From assembly GCA_009777995.1 (NCBI GenBank), contig WRKT01000025.1, positions 1 to 36,104 on the forward strand: 36,104 nt of DNA, in the 5' to 3' direction. This document shows, in pieces, positions 11,101 through 19,204 of the stretch. The notes under the pieces were generated by a model. The model did no database searches, was not told the DNA's origin, and saw only the letters and a list, made by a program, of their open reading frames with translations. Every line of letters starts with the position of its first letter. The stretch's first letter is position 1. The translations under genes were made by a program, and so were the position numbers. Source of the stretch: Treponema sp. (GTDB lineage: Bacteria > Spirochaetota > Spirochaetia > Treponematales > Breznakiellaceae).

Positions 11101-12353
11101 CTAATATCAGGATACTCCGCTCTTGAAAGAAGGGCATATTGATTTGAAATAATCGAATTACTTGGCCAAAGGAACTGACCTTCTCTGTCTGATGTGCGGA
11201 TCAACTCGGTAGACATTAGCGCTCTGCCGTCTCTGAGCATGGCAAGCAGATCTGACCAGTCGGCGTTTTGATCGTTAATCAAGTCGAAGCGCAGATCCGT
11301 TAGTGCCTCCATTTCAGCAATTATATCAAAGGCGATGCCCCGCCAGATGCCGTAGTGGCTATGATAAAAACCTATCGGATAATTATCTGCGTCACTTACA
11401 AAGGGAATTACAGAACTGTTTTGAATAAAGCTTATCTCTTCGTCTGTAAGCCGCATGTGTAACTTATGCCTTAGGTACTCGTTATGCCCAAGATTATATA
11501 ACTCGGTAAGATAACGAAGACCTCCGTTCTGTAAAATTTTATCCACTGCTGTTATTATTGGCTCCAGTTCAGGTCTCTGCCTTGATGCGACAAGCGAAAC
11601 CGGGATATAAACCAGGGGCAGAAAGTATTCGGATACAACATCTCCGTAATGATCAAAACTTGCTTCGACAGGGCCTGAATAAAAAAAGGCATCGATATGA
11701 TTACTCAAAAGGGCCTCATGAACCCCATCCAAATGATCAATAAAAACAATCTCAAATGCATCAGGATCGGAACCTGCAACAACCGTATTATGAGTCATTG
11801 TGCCTGTAATAAAACCATAGCGAAGGCGGCCCCCGGTCGCACGGCGTGCGGCAGCAATTTCTCGAAGGGGAATACTGTTTTCTATGCGGAAGTATTTTAG
11901 GGGGCGCTCGACAATTGGGTTTGTCATAAAGAAAAGCGAACGGCGCGCTTCTGTTGCAGTTACTTCACCGGAAAAATCTACTTCTCCTTCGGTTAGAGCT
12001 GCAAGCAGGGGAAGCCATTCGTGGTGTTCAGGAATAAAAGGGATTTCGAAAACATTACTTAGCCAATCGGCAAAAAGAGCAGCAAAACCTTTGACTATGC
12101 CATCTTCGCCTGAGAAGGCTTCGGTGCTGAAGGGCATCCCGTAAACAAAGGATAACCCCTGCCTTTGAAGTTCCTCAATGGCTTCTATTTCTTCTTCGGT
12201 AATGCCGGGAATTTCGCGGAATGTAATATCACCAAAAGATATAGAATCACTTTGGATATTATTAATGACATTATCGCAGCCTGCAAGAATTAACAGCAAT
12301 GCAATAATCGATGCACATAGTTTCAATTTTCTTACCTGTTTCGTTTTATCCAA
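8133..12353 (-). CDS. BvgS-like lipobox hybrid kinase with two PAS domains and HPt
   Basis: 1406 residues, the largest gene here. The start is TTG at 12353, supported by an AAGGAA ribosome site 5 nt upstream and the absence of any ATG before the signal sequence. Lipobox L-I-L-A-G-C with Cys26; two Venus-flytrap domains (about 40-300 and 315-540); one membrane helix (about 551-570); PAS 1 (about 582-700) and PAS 2 (about 712-835, WIWERSRV); HisKA with H853; HATPase (NLLSNAVKF, GTGLGL); receiver with D1151; HPt with H1269 in RLAHSLKGN. The G1 box reads DPGIGM, a proline where DTGIGM is usual, with the key Asp kept. Layout VFT-VFT-TM-PAS-HK-REC-HPt matches BvgS. The transmitter half is close to the 1139-residue neighbour, so the two are paralogues. 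The sensed signal is unknown. Confidence 0.92.
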   Translation of the reverse strand: MDKTKQVRKLKLCASIIALLLILAGCDNVINNIQSDSISFGDITFREIPGITEEEIEAIEELQRQGLSFVYGMPFSTEAFSGEDGIVKGFAALFADWLSNVFEIPFIPEHHEWLPLLAALTEGEVDFSGEVTATEARRSLFFMTNPIVERPLKYFRIENSIPLREIAAARRATGGRLRYGFITGTMTHNTVVAGSDPDAFEIVFIDHLDGVHEALLSNHIDAFFYSGPVEASFDHYGDVVSEYFLPLVYIPVSLVASRQRPELEPIITAVDKILQNGGLRYLTELYNLGHNEYLRHKLHMRLTDEEISFIQNSSVIPFVSDADNYPIGFYHSHYGIWRGIAFDIIAEMEALTDLRFDLINDQNADWSDLLAMLRDGRALMSTELIRTSDREGQFLWPSNSIISNQYALLSRAEYPDIRINEIAFTRVGLIRDSAYAAVFQHWFPNHMYTVIYDGTDGAFNALEIGEVDMVMSSVIQLLTMTHFRELPGFKANIVFNSTFNSTFGFNVNEDILVSIVDKALSIIDVDIISGRWIRRTYDYRLAFVEARRLWNNLAAAALVVILIFMIAAYLRDRRKRKTIMQQTSVLSAIYESIPGIVFTKDKNGFYTSCNHLFGELAGADPNDIIGKHPNDIKSLAILALEGFDELDKKVINENTSIRTEGWYTLPNNTRIASEIIKAPLIMNGKVEGALSIANDITKRKMAEEEAGRMSQRIEAIINNLPGMVFQQIYNPPEYTFTFVSDGCMDLLGYTSEEMLDGKIKFFDMVHEDDVEDIEKQSSRTIPFGLPFEAFFRIKTREGNEKWIWERSRVIEKNPDGSPYLVEGYYEDITEQRQLEAAEHANRAKTEFLAKMSHEIRTPMNSIMGFAELATDSESVPEVKSYLEKIIDSTKWLLRIINDILDISKIEAGKMELERVPFDLHDVFSRCQSVILPGIKEKGLDLSVYAEPSSGRKLLGDPLRLYQVLMNLLSNAVKFTDSGTIKFSSSIKDVNESKTTVYFEVKDPGIGMSIEQINKVFDAFTQADSSTTREYGGTGLGLPIAKSIVELMNGELKADSTVGVGSIFSFELTFDTILVSDDTQNEKTKYDILEKPYFEGLVLICDDNTMNQEVICAHLARVGLQTVAVANGKAGVEAVQERIRKNEKPFDLIFMDMFMPVMDGMEASSKIMALNTGTPVIAMTANIMTSELEKYKRNGMPDCLGKPFTSYDLWQVLLNYLTPISSDPIYEEEDNEELQRKLRVNFFNNNQNVHDEIANAVALGDIKLGHRLAHSLKGNAGLIGKTALRNAAAEVEMLLKDGIASVWDNKMSSLKAELLAVLDDIQSYLEKSGALEELQGGVKHPALDKEQTVKLFAKLKPMLESDNTDCIELLDEIRSVPGTLELARQIDNFDFKSAAITLAALIKEMES

Positions 12354-12372
12354 ATAATTCCTTCCCTTATAC

Positions 12373-15309
12373 TTATGTCTCTAACCCATTCCGAGACTTG
12401 TCCGGAATCCATCTTTTTACAACCGAATCGAGGAGCCTAATGTCTATCGGTTTAGGCAGAAAAGCTTGAAAATCGTGAGAGTAAAACAGCTCCTCCATCC
12501 CCTGAATGGCATTTGCAGTCAAGGCTATAATCGGTATTTTAGCCGCGTACTCTGTGCCCAGAGATCGTATGGCTGCAGTCGTCTCTATGCCATCCATGCC
12601 GGGCATCATATGATCCATAAAGACTGCGTTATAAACAGGATCACTCTGACGCAGACGCTCAATAGCTTCAGGCCCGCTCAGCACACAGTCAACCTGCATC
12701 ATATACTTTCGCAAAAGCCCCGAAGCCACATCCAGATTTGTCTGCATATCGTCAACAACAAGCACTCTCGCATGGCTAAGGTCGGCACGAACAAGCTTTT
12801 TCTTATCGCTCCTCTTATCCTCTGAATAACGAATCTTACGAAGATTTTCGGCTACATCAGGACCAATAACAGTATTGTCCAAATAACCCTGCCTAAAAGT
12901 GACACGGAAAACAGAACCCTTGCCGTGCTCGCTCTCTGCACTGATCTCCCCGTTCATCATCCCGACAAGCCTCTTGGTAATGGAAAGCCCAAGACCTGTT
13001 CCTTCTATCATTCTATTTGTACGGGTATCCACCTGACCATAATCGGCAAATAGTTTTTTCAAATCCTCTTCTCGTATGCCTATGCCTGTATCACTTATAT
13101 AAATCGAAACCAAAACTTCACTGCCGCCTTCATGTACAATGCTAATTCCGAGTTTAACAAATCCCCTCTGCGTATACTTAAAGGCATTGCTAAGAAGGTT
13201 ATTAATTATTTGCTTTACCCTAAGATCATCTCCATAGAGGTTGCAAAGCAAATTCTCATTTATGTCAAGGTTAAACTTTATGGGTTTATCTTCAATACGA
13301 ATGAGGTTTAACGCAATAATATCGTTAAGGAGGCTCGGCACTTCATACTTTACAGGCATTAATTCAAGTTTTCCTGCTTCAATCTTTGAAATGTCAAGAA
13401 CATCATTTATTAGACCAAGCAAGGTATTCCCTGCAGTGCTTATTTTTTTTAGATTTGCCTTAAAGTTTACACTCGGGTCTTCTTCTTCAAGCATTAGATC
13501 GGTAAGCCCGACTACAACATTCATGGGCGTGCGCATCTCGTGGCTCATATTTGCAAGGAAAGCTGTCTTTGAACGTGAAGCAGCATCTGCCTCTTCTGTT
13601 CTCTGCTCAAGTTCTATCGTTCTCTGTCTTACAAGTTTTTCAAGCTTCTTTCCTGTGCTGCGGCTTAATGTTAATAAAACCGACACAAGGACAAGCACAC
13701 AAATGGTTAAAATAACTAACCCTATAAGCCAGGGCCGTTGTTCCCTCATTAACCTTGCCTGATAATCGTAAGTAATACTCTGCCACTGCTCCATAATTCT
13801 ATTTGTATCAATTAAAAGAAGTGCCTTATCAACAATAGAAAGAAGTATTACCTGGTCTCTATTAATCCCAAAAGATGCTTCAAAGGCAGCATTAAAAAGG
13901 AAATTAGCCTTATAATCCGAAAGCTCGTATAAATTAGTCATTGTAGAAAGTCTGCTTTGGGTTGACATTACAAGATCAACTTCACCGCGATCGAGTGCAG
14001 CAAAGGAGGCGGCAGAACTCGGATACTCAACTGCATTAACTGCATTCGGAAACCAGCTCCTGAACATGTCCGTAAAGGCTGAGCCTGTATGTAATCCAAC
14101 TCTTGCAAAGGGAATATCGTTTAACTCGATATTCGGGAAGCTCCGCTTTGAAAGAAGGGCATATCTGTCGTTGATATACATGGTACTTGGCCAGATAAAC
14201 CTTTCCCTCCTCTCGTCACTTTGAACAAGATTCGGAATAAAGAATGCAGTGCCTGCTTCAAGCAGATTCATAAGCTCAGGGAGTTCTGTATCAGGGGCGT
14301 TAACGAGTCTAAAGCTAAGTCCTGAAAGTTGTGTCATTTCGTCAAGCACTTCAAAGACAGCGCCTTCCCAGCGATTTTCGTGTCTATTGAAAAAGCTTAT
14401 CGGGTAAGATTGGTATTGGGTAGCAAAGGGAATTTCCGGGTTAGTCCGTATATAAGCCCTTTCTTCTTCGGTTAATAACATGGTAAATCTATGTCTTCTA
14501 TATTGCTCGTATCCCTGTCTGTAAATTTCAGTAAGATGATTATAAGCTCCGCTAAGTAATGCCTTATTAAGGATAGAGATTATAGGCCGCAGCTCCGGGT
14601 TTCCTGTAGCAAGAGCAATGGGAATAAATGTAAGCGGGAAAAAATCTTCTGTAACCACGCCTCCAAAAGAATCGAAGGCGACTTCCATGATATTGCTTCC
14701 GACAAAGGCATCGGCTTCTCCGTTCAGCAGCATTCTATATGCCTCTTCATAATCCTCGGCAATAATAAACGGTTCCTCTGAGTCTGCGAAATGGTCAATC
14801 ATCATTGCACCTTCAAGGAATATAAAGCGGGGCAGCCTTGATTGAGAGATCTCAACAATACTCCGGCTTTCAGGAAGGCGCATCATCCTAACAGAGCGTT
14901 GTGCAATTGTTTCCGATAAATAGAAGCTTAAAGAGCGCCCTTCGGTTATAGCCTGCATCGCAAAAAAGGGGTCTCCTGCATAAAGCAGTTGCGCAATGGT
15001 TCCAAGGCCCTCTATCCTTGGATAGAAGTCTAAGCCGAATACCGAAGAAAGCCATTCGCTGAGCAGAGCCAAATAACCGCCATGCTCACCATATTCATCA
15101 ATGAACAGCTCTGTACTTAGCGGCCCGCTTACAGCAAAAGAGAGCCCCCTGCTTTGCAAATCTTCTATTGCACGAATTTCATCTAAGGTAATGCCGGGAA
15201 TATCCGTGAACGAAATATTTTCCATTGAAAAGCCCTGCTGCTCTTGAACATTGTCTGTACATCCTCCAAGAAGAACGAGAACAAATACAAGAACAAGGGC
15301 CTTATTCAT
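12373..15309 (-). CDS. Lipobox hybrid histidine kinase (2 x SBP_bac_3, TM, HisKA, HATPase, REC; no HPt)
   Basis: 978 residues from the ATG at 15309. A longer reading from 15327 adds six residues but lacks a ribosome site, whereas 15309 has GAGGA just upstream and gives a clean lipoprotein signal ending L-L-G-G-C (Cys17 from this start). Two Venus-flytrap domains (about 30-280 and 285-515), membrane helix (about 526-548), coiled linker, HisKA (MSHEMRTPMNVVVG, H590), HATPase (NNLLSNAFKY, DTGIGI, GTGLGLSI) and one receiver (D899 in FMDHMMPGMDG). It ends after the receiver, so phosphate must pass to an HPt elsewhere, for example in the next two kinases. The start overlaps the upstream kinase stop by 8 nt; 19 nt separate it from the next gene. 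The transmitter resembles the 846- and 473-residue kinases more than its immediate neighbour. Confidence 0.9.
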   Translation of the reverse strand: MNKALVLVFVLVLLGGCTDNVQEQQGFSMENISFTDIPGITLDEIRAIEDLQSRGLSFAVSGPLSTELFIDEYGEHGGYLALLSEWLSSVFGLDFYPRIEGLGTIAQLLYAGDPFFAMQAITEGRSLSFYLSETIAQRSVRMMRLPESRSIVEISQSRLPRFIFLEGAMMIDHFADSEEPFIIAEDYEEAYRMLLNGEADAFVGSNIMEVAFDSFGGVVTEDFFPLTFIPIALATGNPELRPIISILNKALLSGAYNHLTEIYRQGYEQYRRHRFTMLLTEEERAYIRTNPEIPFATQYQSYPISFFNRHENRWEGAVFEVLDEMTQLSGLSFRLVNAPDTELPELMNLLEAGTAFFIPNLVQSDERRERFIWPSTMYINDRYALLSKRSFPNIELNDIPFARVGLHTGSAFTDMFRSWFPNAVNAVEYPSSAASFAALDRGEVDLVMSTQSRLSTMTNLYELSDYKANFLFNAAFEASFGINRDQVILLSIVDKALLLIDTNRIMEQWQSITYDYQARLMREQRPWLIGLVILTICVLVLVSVLLTLSRSTGKKLEKLVRQRTIELEQRTEEADAASRSKTAFLANMSHEMRTPMNVVVGLTDLMLEEEDPSVNFKANLKKISTAGNTLLGLINDVLDISKIEAGKLELMPVKYEVPSLLNDIIALNLIRIEDKPIKFNLDINENLLCNLYGDDLRVKQIINNLLSNAFKYTQRGFVKLGISIVHEGGSEVLVSIYISDTGIGIREEDLKKLFADYGQVDTRTNRMIEGTGLGLSITKRLVGMMNGEISAESEHGKGSVFRVTFRQGYLDNTVIGPDVAENLRKIRYSEDKRSDKKKLVRADLSHARVLVVDDMQTNLDVASGLLRKYMMQVDCVLSGPEAIERLRQSDPVYNAVFMDHMMPGMDGIETTAAIRSLGTEYAAKIPIIALTANAIQGMEELFYSHDFQAFLPKPIDIRLLDSVVKRWIPDKSRNGLET

Positions 15310-16723
15310 GAGCACTATCCTCGGCATCTATAGCAGAAGGTTTAATCCATTTTCTTACCACAGAGTCCAGCAAGATTATATCTATGGGCTTTGGAATAAA
15401 TGCCTGAAAACCGTGGGCATAGTAAAGATCCTCATTTCCTCTTGCGGCATTTGCAGTAAGAGCGATAATCGGGATTTTCAATGCATAATCGGTACCAAGG
15501 CCCCTTATCAAATCGGCAGTTTCTATCCCATCCATCCCGGGCATCATATGATCAAGGAAAATAGCATTATAAACAGGATTCCCCGTATTACTGCCCTTTC
15601 GCATGCGCTCATAAGCTTCTCTGCCGTTTAAAACACATTCAACCTGCATCTTATACTTACCAAGCAAGCCGGAAGCAACATCCAGATTTGTCTGCATATC
15701 ATCTACAACAAGTACCCTGGCAAAGCTCAAGTCGGGACGAACAAGTTTCTTCGTTACAATGCGTTTGTCGTCATTATAGCGGAACTTGCGCAAGTTCTCG
15801 GTGACGATTGAGCCGATTGGAACACTGTCTACCATTCTCTGCTTAATGCGGGCACGGAAGACAGAGCCCTTGCCAACCTCACTTTCTGCAGATACTTCCC
15901 CATCCATCATTTCAACAAGCCGTCTTGTAATGGAAAGCCCGAGGCCAATCCTGCTCGTCTTAGGTGAAGCAGGATCATCACTTTGAAACTGATCTTCAAA
16001 AATGGTCCTTAAATTTTCTTCGCTAATCCCGACACCTGTATCGCTAACGGTAATATGCAATTGCATATCCTTCCCGTTATGGCCATGCTGTTTAGTCCCC
16101 AAAACCGGTTTTACTGAAAGTCCGATAGACCCGGAGGAGGTATTTTTTAAAGCATTACCAAGCAAATTATTTATTATCTGTTTGATGCGCAAATCATCGC
16201 CGTAGAGCTTGGCAGGAAGATCATCACTTATTTCAAGATTAAAAGTGATAGGTTTATCACCTATTTGCGTATTCATTAGAGTTATTACATCGTTTAAAAG
16301 ACCTGCAGTATGATACTCTGCCGGCATTAAAATCAGCTTTCCTGCCTCGGTTTTGGAAAAATCAAGAACGTCGTTTATAATCTTTAATAATGATTTACCT
16401 GCTCCGTTTATTTTATGCAGGTTCTCTATAGTGCCTTCGGATAAATTTTCCTCCTCCATAATCAGGTCAGTCAGCGCAATAACAACATTCAAAGGAGTTC
16501 TAAGCTCATGGCTCATATTTGTAAGGAAGGTAGATTTTGCCCTTGAAGATGTAAGAGCTTCATCTTCCAATTCCTTAATAATAGAATCCTTTAACTCAAG
16601 CTCATCGGTTTTCTTCTTTACCAAGTCTTCAAGGCTTTTTTTTATGATACGGTTTCTTATAAGGAGGGCAGCTAAAAGGATTAATACAATTAAAATCAGA
16701 AAAATAATGCCGATTTCCTGCAT
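15302..16723 (-). CDS. Short membrane hybrid histidine kinase (TM, HisKA, HATPase, REC)
   Basis: 473 residues. A membrane helix at about 5-23 leaves almost nothing outside, then a coiled-coil stretch (about 28-60), HisKA with H72 in MSHELRTPLN, HATPase (N-box NNLLGNALKN 185-194, DTGVGI at 228-233) and a receiver with D391 in FLDHMMPGMDG. The second glycine-rich box reads S-R-I-G-L-G-L where G-T-G-L-G-L is normal, so ATP-lid behaviour may differ. First gene of the five-kinase run, with GGAAGG just before its ATG. It is like the 978-residue kinase stripped of its periplasmic sensor, and may act with a partner sensor through dimerisation (inference). It lies 60 nt downstream of epmA on the same strand. 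Confidence 0.88.
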   Translation of the reverse strand: MQEIGIIFLILIVLILLAALLIRNRIIKKSLEDLVKKKTDELELKDSIIKELEDEALTSSRAKSTFLTNMSHELRTPLNVVIALTDLIMEEENLSEGTIENLHKINGAGKSLLKIINDVLDFSKTEAGKLILMPAEYHTAGLLNDVITLMNTQIGDKPITFNLEISDDLPAKLYGDDLRIKQIINNLLGNALKNTSSGSIGLSVKPVLGTKQHGHNGKDMQLHITVSDTGVGISEENLRTIFEDQFQSDDPASPKTSRIGLGLSITRRLVEMMDGEVSAESEVGKGSVFRARIKQRMVDSVPIGSIVTENLRKFRYNDDKRIVTKKLVRPDLSFARVLVVDDMQTNLDVASGLLGKYKMQVECVLNGREAYERMRKGSNTGNPVYNAIFLDHMMPGMDGIETADLIRGLGTDYALKIPIIALTANAARGNEDLYYAHGFQAFIPKPIDIILLDSVVRKWIKPSAIDAEDSAHE

Positions 16724-16746
16724 AACCCCTTCCTAAAGCCGGTATT

Positions 16747-16764
16747 TTTGCGAAATATCGCAAA
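16747..16764. promoter_or_regulatory. Perfect 7-bp inverted repeat upstream of the kinase operon
   Basis: Arms TTTGCGA and TCGCAAA separated by 4 nt, in the 60-nt gap between epmA and the first kinase gene. No T-run follows on the minus strand, so a simple terminator is unlikely; an operator or leader hairpin fits better. The role is inferred. Confidence 0.4.
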
Positions 16765-16783
16765 GATATATAGTAATTTTAAT

Positions 16784-17746
16784 TTAATTCGGAGGAAAGG
16801 GCAATACACTATCAATGGAAGACCTTTTACACATAGCCATTATTAGTCTATCAAGCCCCATTGCAACACCTGAACACCTTGGGAAATCTTTAAATATCCC
16901 GGGATAATCCTTATCAATATTATGGGGCACAAGGGCAGATTCCTTCTTTTTTTTCTGTTCGCTCTCAAAAAAAGCGCGCACCACTTCCCGGTCAGTTTCC
17001 TCTGTAAAGCAATTTGCCAGCTCAATGCCGCGAACATAAAGCTCCCAGCGCTCGTTTACCATTCCGTCAGGGCTTTTCTTTGCAAGGCATGGAACAAAGG
17101 CCGGATAATCGAGCAGTGCAATGGGCCTTTCAAGCCTTAGATTTGGTTCAACAGCATGGATGAAAATCAAGTCAAAGAGGGCCTGAACAGAAAGGTCTCC
17201 GGGCGGATTAAGGCCAAGTCTCCGTGCTTCCTCTTCCATCGTATCCCGCGAAGCCATATAAAGGTCAAAGCCCGCCCAACGCAGGAAGGCTTCACCTACA
17301 GTCATTCTTATAAAGGGGGGGGAAAGCTCCTTACAAACCCCTAACTCGGCAAAAAGCTCTTCTGTAACAGCAAGAGAATCCTTATAGTCGGCATTAACCG
17401 TATAGTATTCCAGCATACTAAACTCAAAATTATGTTGATTCCCCGTAGATTCAACATTCCTGAAACTCTTACAAATTTGATAAATGCTTGTTTTATGCTT
17501 TGCAATAAGGCGTTTCATCCAGATTTCGGGTGATGGGATAAGCCATAGCGGCTTTTTCTCCGAGCGGCTCCCGTCACAGCCCCCTGCCGGGGTAATAAGA
17601 AAGGTCTCAAAAACTTCAAGGCAGGATTCAGGGATCAAATCGGGAGCAAGGAGCGGAGTATCCGTCTCAAGATAATCGCGTCCGTCAAAAAAGGCGCGTA
17701 TATCGCGAATTATCCTCGCCCTTTCCCGTAAAAGCTCGATATCCAC
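16784..17746 (-). CDS. epmA: EF-P--lysine ligase-like protein EpmA (GenX/PoxA)
   Basis: 320 residues, the usual length of EpmA (about 325). It is a class II lysyl-tRNA-synthetase paralogue lacking the anticodon-binding domain, which in studied bacteria attaches (R)-beta-lysine to a lysine of elongation factor P. Class II motif 2 is seen at 90-115 (QICKSFRNVES ... FEFSMLEYY) and motif 3 at 293-303 (GVAMGLDRLIM). The N-terminus begins directly at the first catalytic-core helix, so no domain is missing. The start lies 1 nt after the murD stop, so it is co-transcribed with murD. No epmB or efp is in the window. A shortened lysyl-tRNA synthetase is the alternative but the family match is clear. 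Confidence 0.88.
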   Translation of the reverse strand: MDIELLRERARIIRDIRAFFDGRDYLETDTPLLAPDLIPESCLEVFETFLITPAGGCDGSRSEKKPLWLIPSPEIWMKRLIAKHKTSIYQICKSFRNVESTGNQHNFEFSMLEYYTVNADYKDSLAVTEELFAELGVCKELSPPFIRMTVGEAFLRWAGFDLYMASRDTMEEEARRLGLNPPGDLSVQALFDLIFIHAVEPNLRLERPIALLDYPAFVPCLAKKSPDGMVNERWELYVRGIELANCFTEETDREVVRAFFESEQKKKKESALVPHNIDKDYPGIFKDFPRCSGVAMGLDRLIMAMCKRSSIDSVLPFPPN

Positions 17747-17747
17747 C

Positions 17748-19145
17748 CTACTCCCCGCCCTTATCGGTCAAATTCCGAACAGCCTCTTTCCACTTATCTC
17801 CCCTCCTAAACTCGTTGAGGAACATCCCAAAACTGGTGCATCCCGGCGAAAGAACCACCGTATCCCCGGGCTCTGCCTCTTCAAGCGCAAAAAGTGCAGC
17901 CTTCTCGATGGAATCGTAGGGGCCCTTGTATTTTTGACCCGAGCCGTCAAGAAGGGCCTTCAATTTATTACTCCCGCTGCCCTCAAGGAGGATAAACGCC
18001 TTTACCTTCCCTGCAGCTTCTGCAAGGGGTCTGAAATCAAGGTCCTTATCCGTCCCCCCTGCGACCAATATCGGGGGCCTTTCAAAGGCTGAAATTGCAG
18101 CAATAGCAGCCTCAGGAATGGTCGCAGTCGAGTCATTATAAAACCTGACTCCCCTGCTTTCATGAAAAAACTCAAGCCTGTGCTCTACGCCCGGGAAACT
18201 CCCAAGACTCTCTTTTATAAACCCGGCATCAAAGCCAAGGTCAAGTAAGGCCAATCCTGCCGCAAGAAGGTTCTGTTTTTGATGAAAACCCTTAACAAAA
18301 AGCTCTTCAGGGACAATTTCTACAGTTTTTTCTCCTATTTGAGCAATGCAAGGACCTTTTTCGAGGACTCGGCCCCCCTGAACGCCATTTTTCAAGGGCA
18401 TTTTCGAGTAAACTAGGGGCCTCCCCCTGCTTTCTTTAAAAAAACTCATCCCCCATTCATCATCCTCTGCAATAATCACATCTCCTTTATCCTGATTTGC
18501 ATAAATAAGACGCTTATCGGCAATGTACTCTTCCATTCCGGCATAAGTGTTAAGATGATCCCTCATAATCGGCGTCATAATTACAACCCTTGGCTTCAGA
18601 TCATTCCTTCCCCGTAAATCACCAAGCTGCCAACTTGAAAGCTCAAGGACTATATCGTCTCCATCCCGGATTTCGTCAAGGAAACTCAAGGGAGACACCC
18701 TGATATTTCCCCCAAGAAAGGCCCTGCCCGCCCCATCAAGTGCCCTATGCAGAGCCGTTGAAGTGCAGGTTTTACCCTTGGTTCCGGTCACGGCAGAAAT
18801 TCTTGGTTTGACCCCCCGGTTTTTTAAGGCAGCCAGGAAAAGGGAAATATCGGTTTCAATATTTTTAGAGGCTTTCAGAAAGGGTGAGCCGAGCCTTACG
18901 CCCGGGTTTTTTATAACAAGGTCTGCTTCAAGGAAGTCCTGCATCTCGTGCCTTCCAAGGACATAGCGAATCGGGAGATCTTTTAGGTTTTCAAGTGATG
19001 ATGAAAGGGCTTCTTCGTCTCTTAAATCGGTAACAGTCACTTCTGCGCCATTTTTATATAGATAACGTGCCGAAGCCTCCCCTCCCCCGTTAAGTCCAAG
19101 ACCCATAATAAGGGCTTTAACGCCGGTAAATTCATTTTTTCTCAT
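17748..19145 (-). CDS. murD: UDP-N-acetylmuramoyl-L-alanine--D-glutamate ligase
   Basis: 465 residues. Cytosolic Mur ligase that adds D-glutamate to UDP-MurNAc-L-Ala in peptidoglycan synthesis. Seen: a Rossmann-like N-terminal domain (MGLGLNGGGEASA), the ATP loop TGTKGKTCTS at 120-129 (Lys where GTNGKT is common), ELSSWQL at 168-174 (compare the MurD signature ELSSFQL), a DHLNTYAGMEEYIADK stretch placing the probable carbamylated lysine at 211, and YNDSTATIPEA in the C-terminal part (compare N-D-S-K-A-T-N). The tryptophan and altered N-D-S-T-A-T are family variations. Downstream epmA follows after 1 nt. It is divergent from the FecR-domain gene, with 59 nt between starts. Confidence 0.93.
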   Translation of the reverse strand: MRKNEFTGVKALIMGLGLNGGGEASARYLYKNGAEVTVTDLRDEEALSSSLENLKDLPIRYVLGRHEMQDFLEADLVIKNPGVRLGSPFLKASKNIETDISLFLAALKNRGVKPRISAVTGTKGKTCTSTALHRALDGAGRAFLGGNIRVSPLSFLDEIRDGDDIVLELSSWQLGDLRGRNDLKPRVVIMTPIMRDHLNTYAGMEEYIADKRLIYANQDKGDVIIAEDDEWGMSFFKESRGRPLVYSKMPLKNGVQGGRVLEKGPCIAQIGEKTVEIVPEELFVKGFHQKQNLLAAGLALLDLGFDAGFIKESLGSFPGVEHRLEFFHESRGVRFYNDSTATIPEAAIAAISAFERPPILVAGGTDKDLDFRPLAEAAGKVKAFILLEGSGSNKLKALLDGSGQKYKGPYDSIEKAALFALEEAEPGDTVVLSPGCTSFGMFLNEFRRGDKWKEAVRNLTDKGGE

Positions 19146-19204
19146 AAAACCCTCATCAGCCTTGTTTTTTAGTCAATTTAGCAGCATAATAAATAGTAGC
19201 AGAT

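Noticed and set aside
2208-16736. Numerous plus-strand reading frames of 60-170 codons opposite the kinase genes
   Set aside because: They are antisense to strongly conserved kinase domains, lack ribosome sites and show no recognisable protein features.
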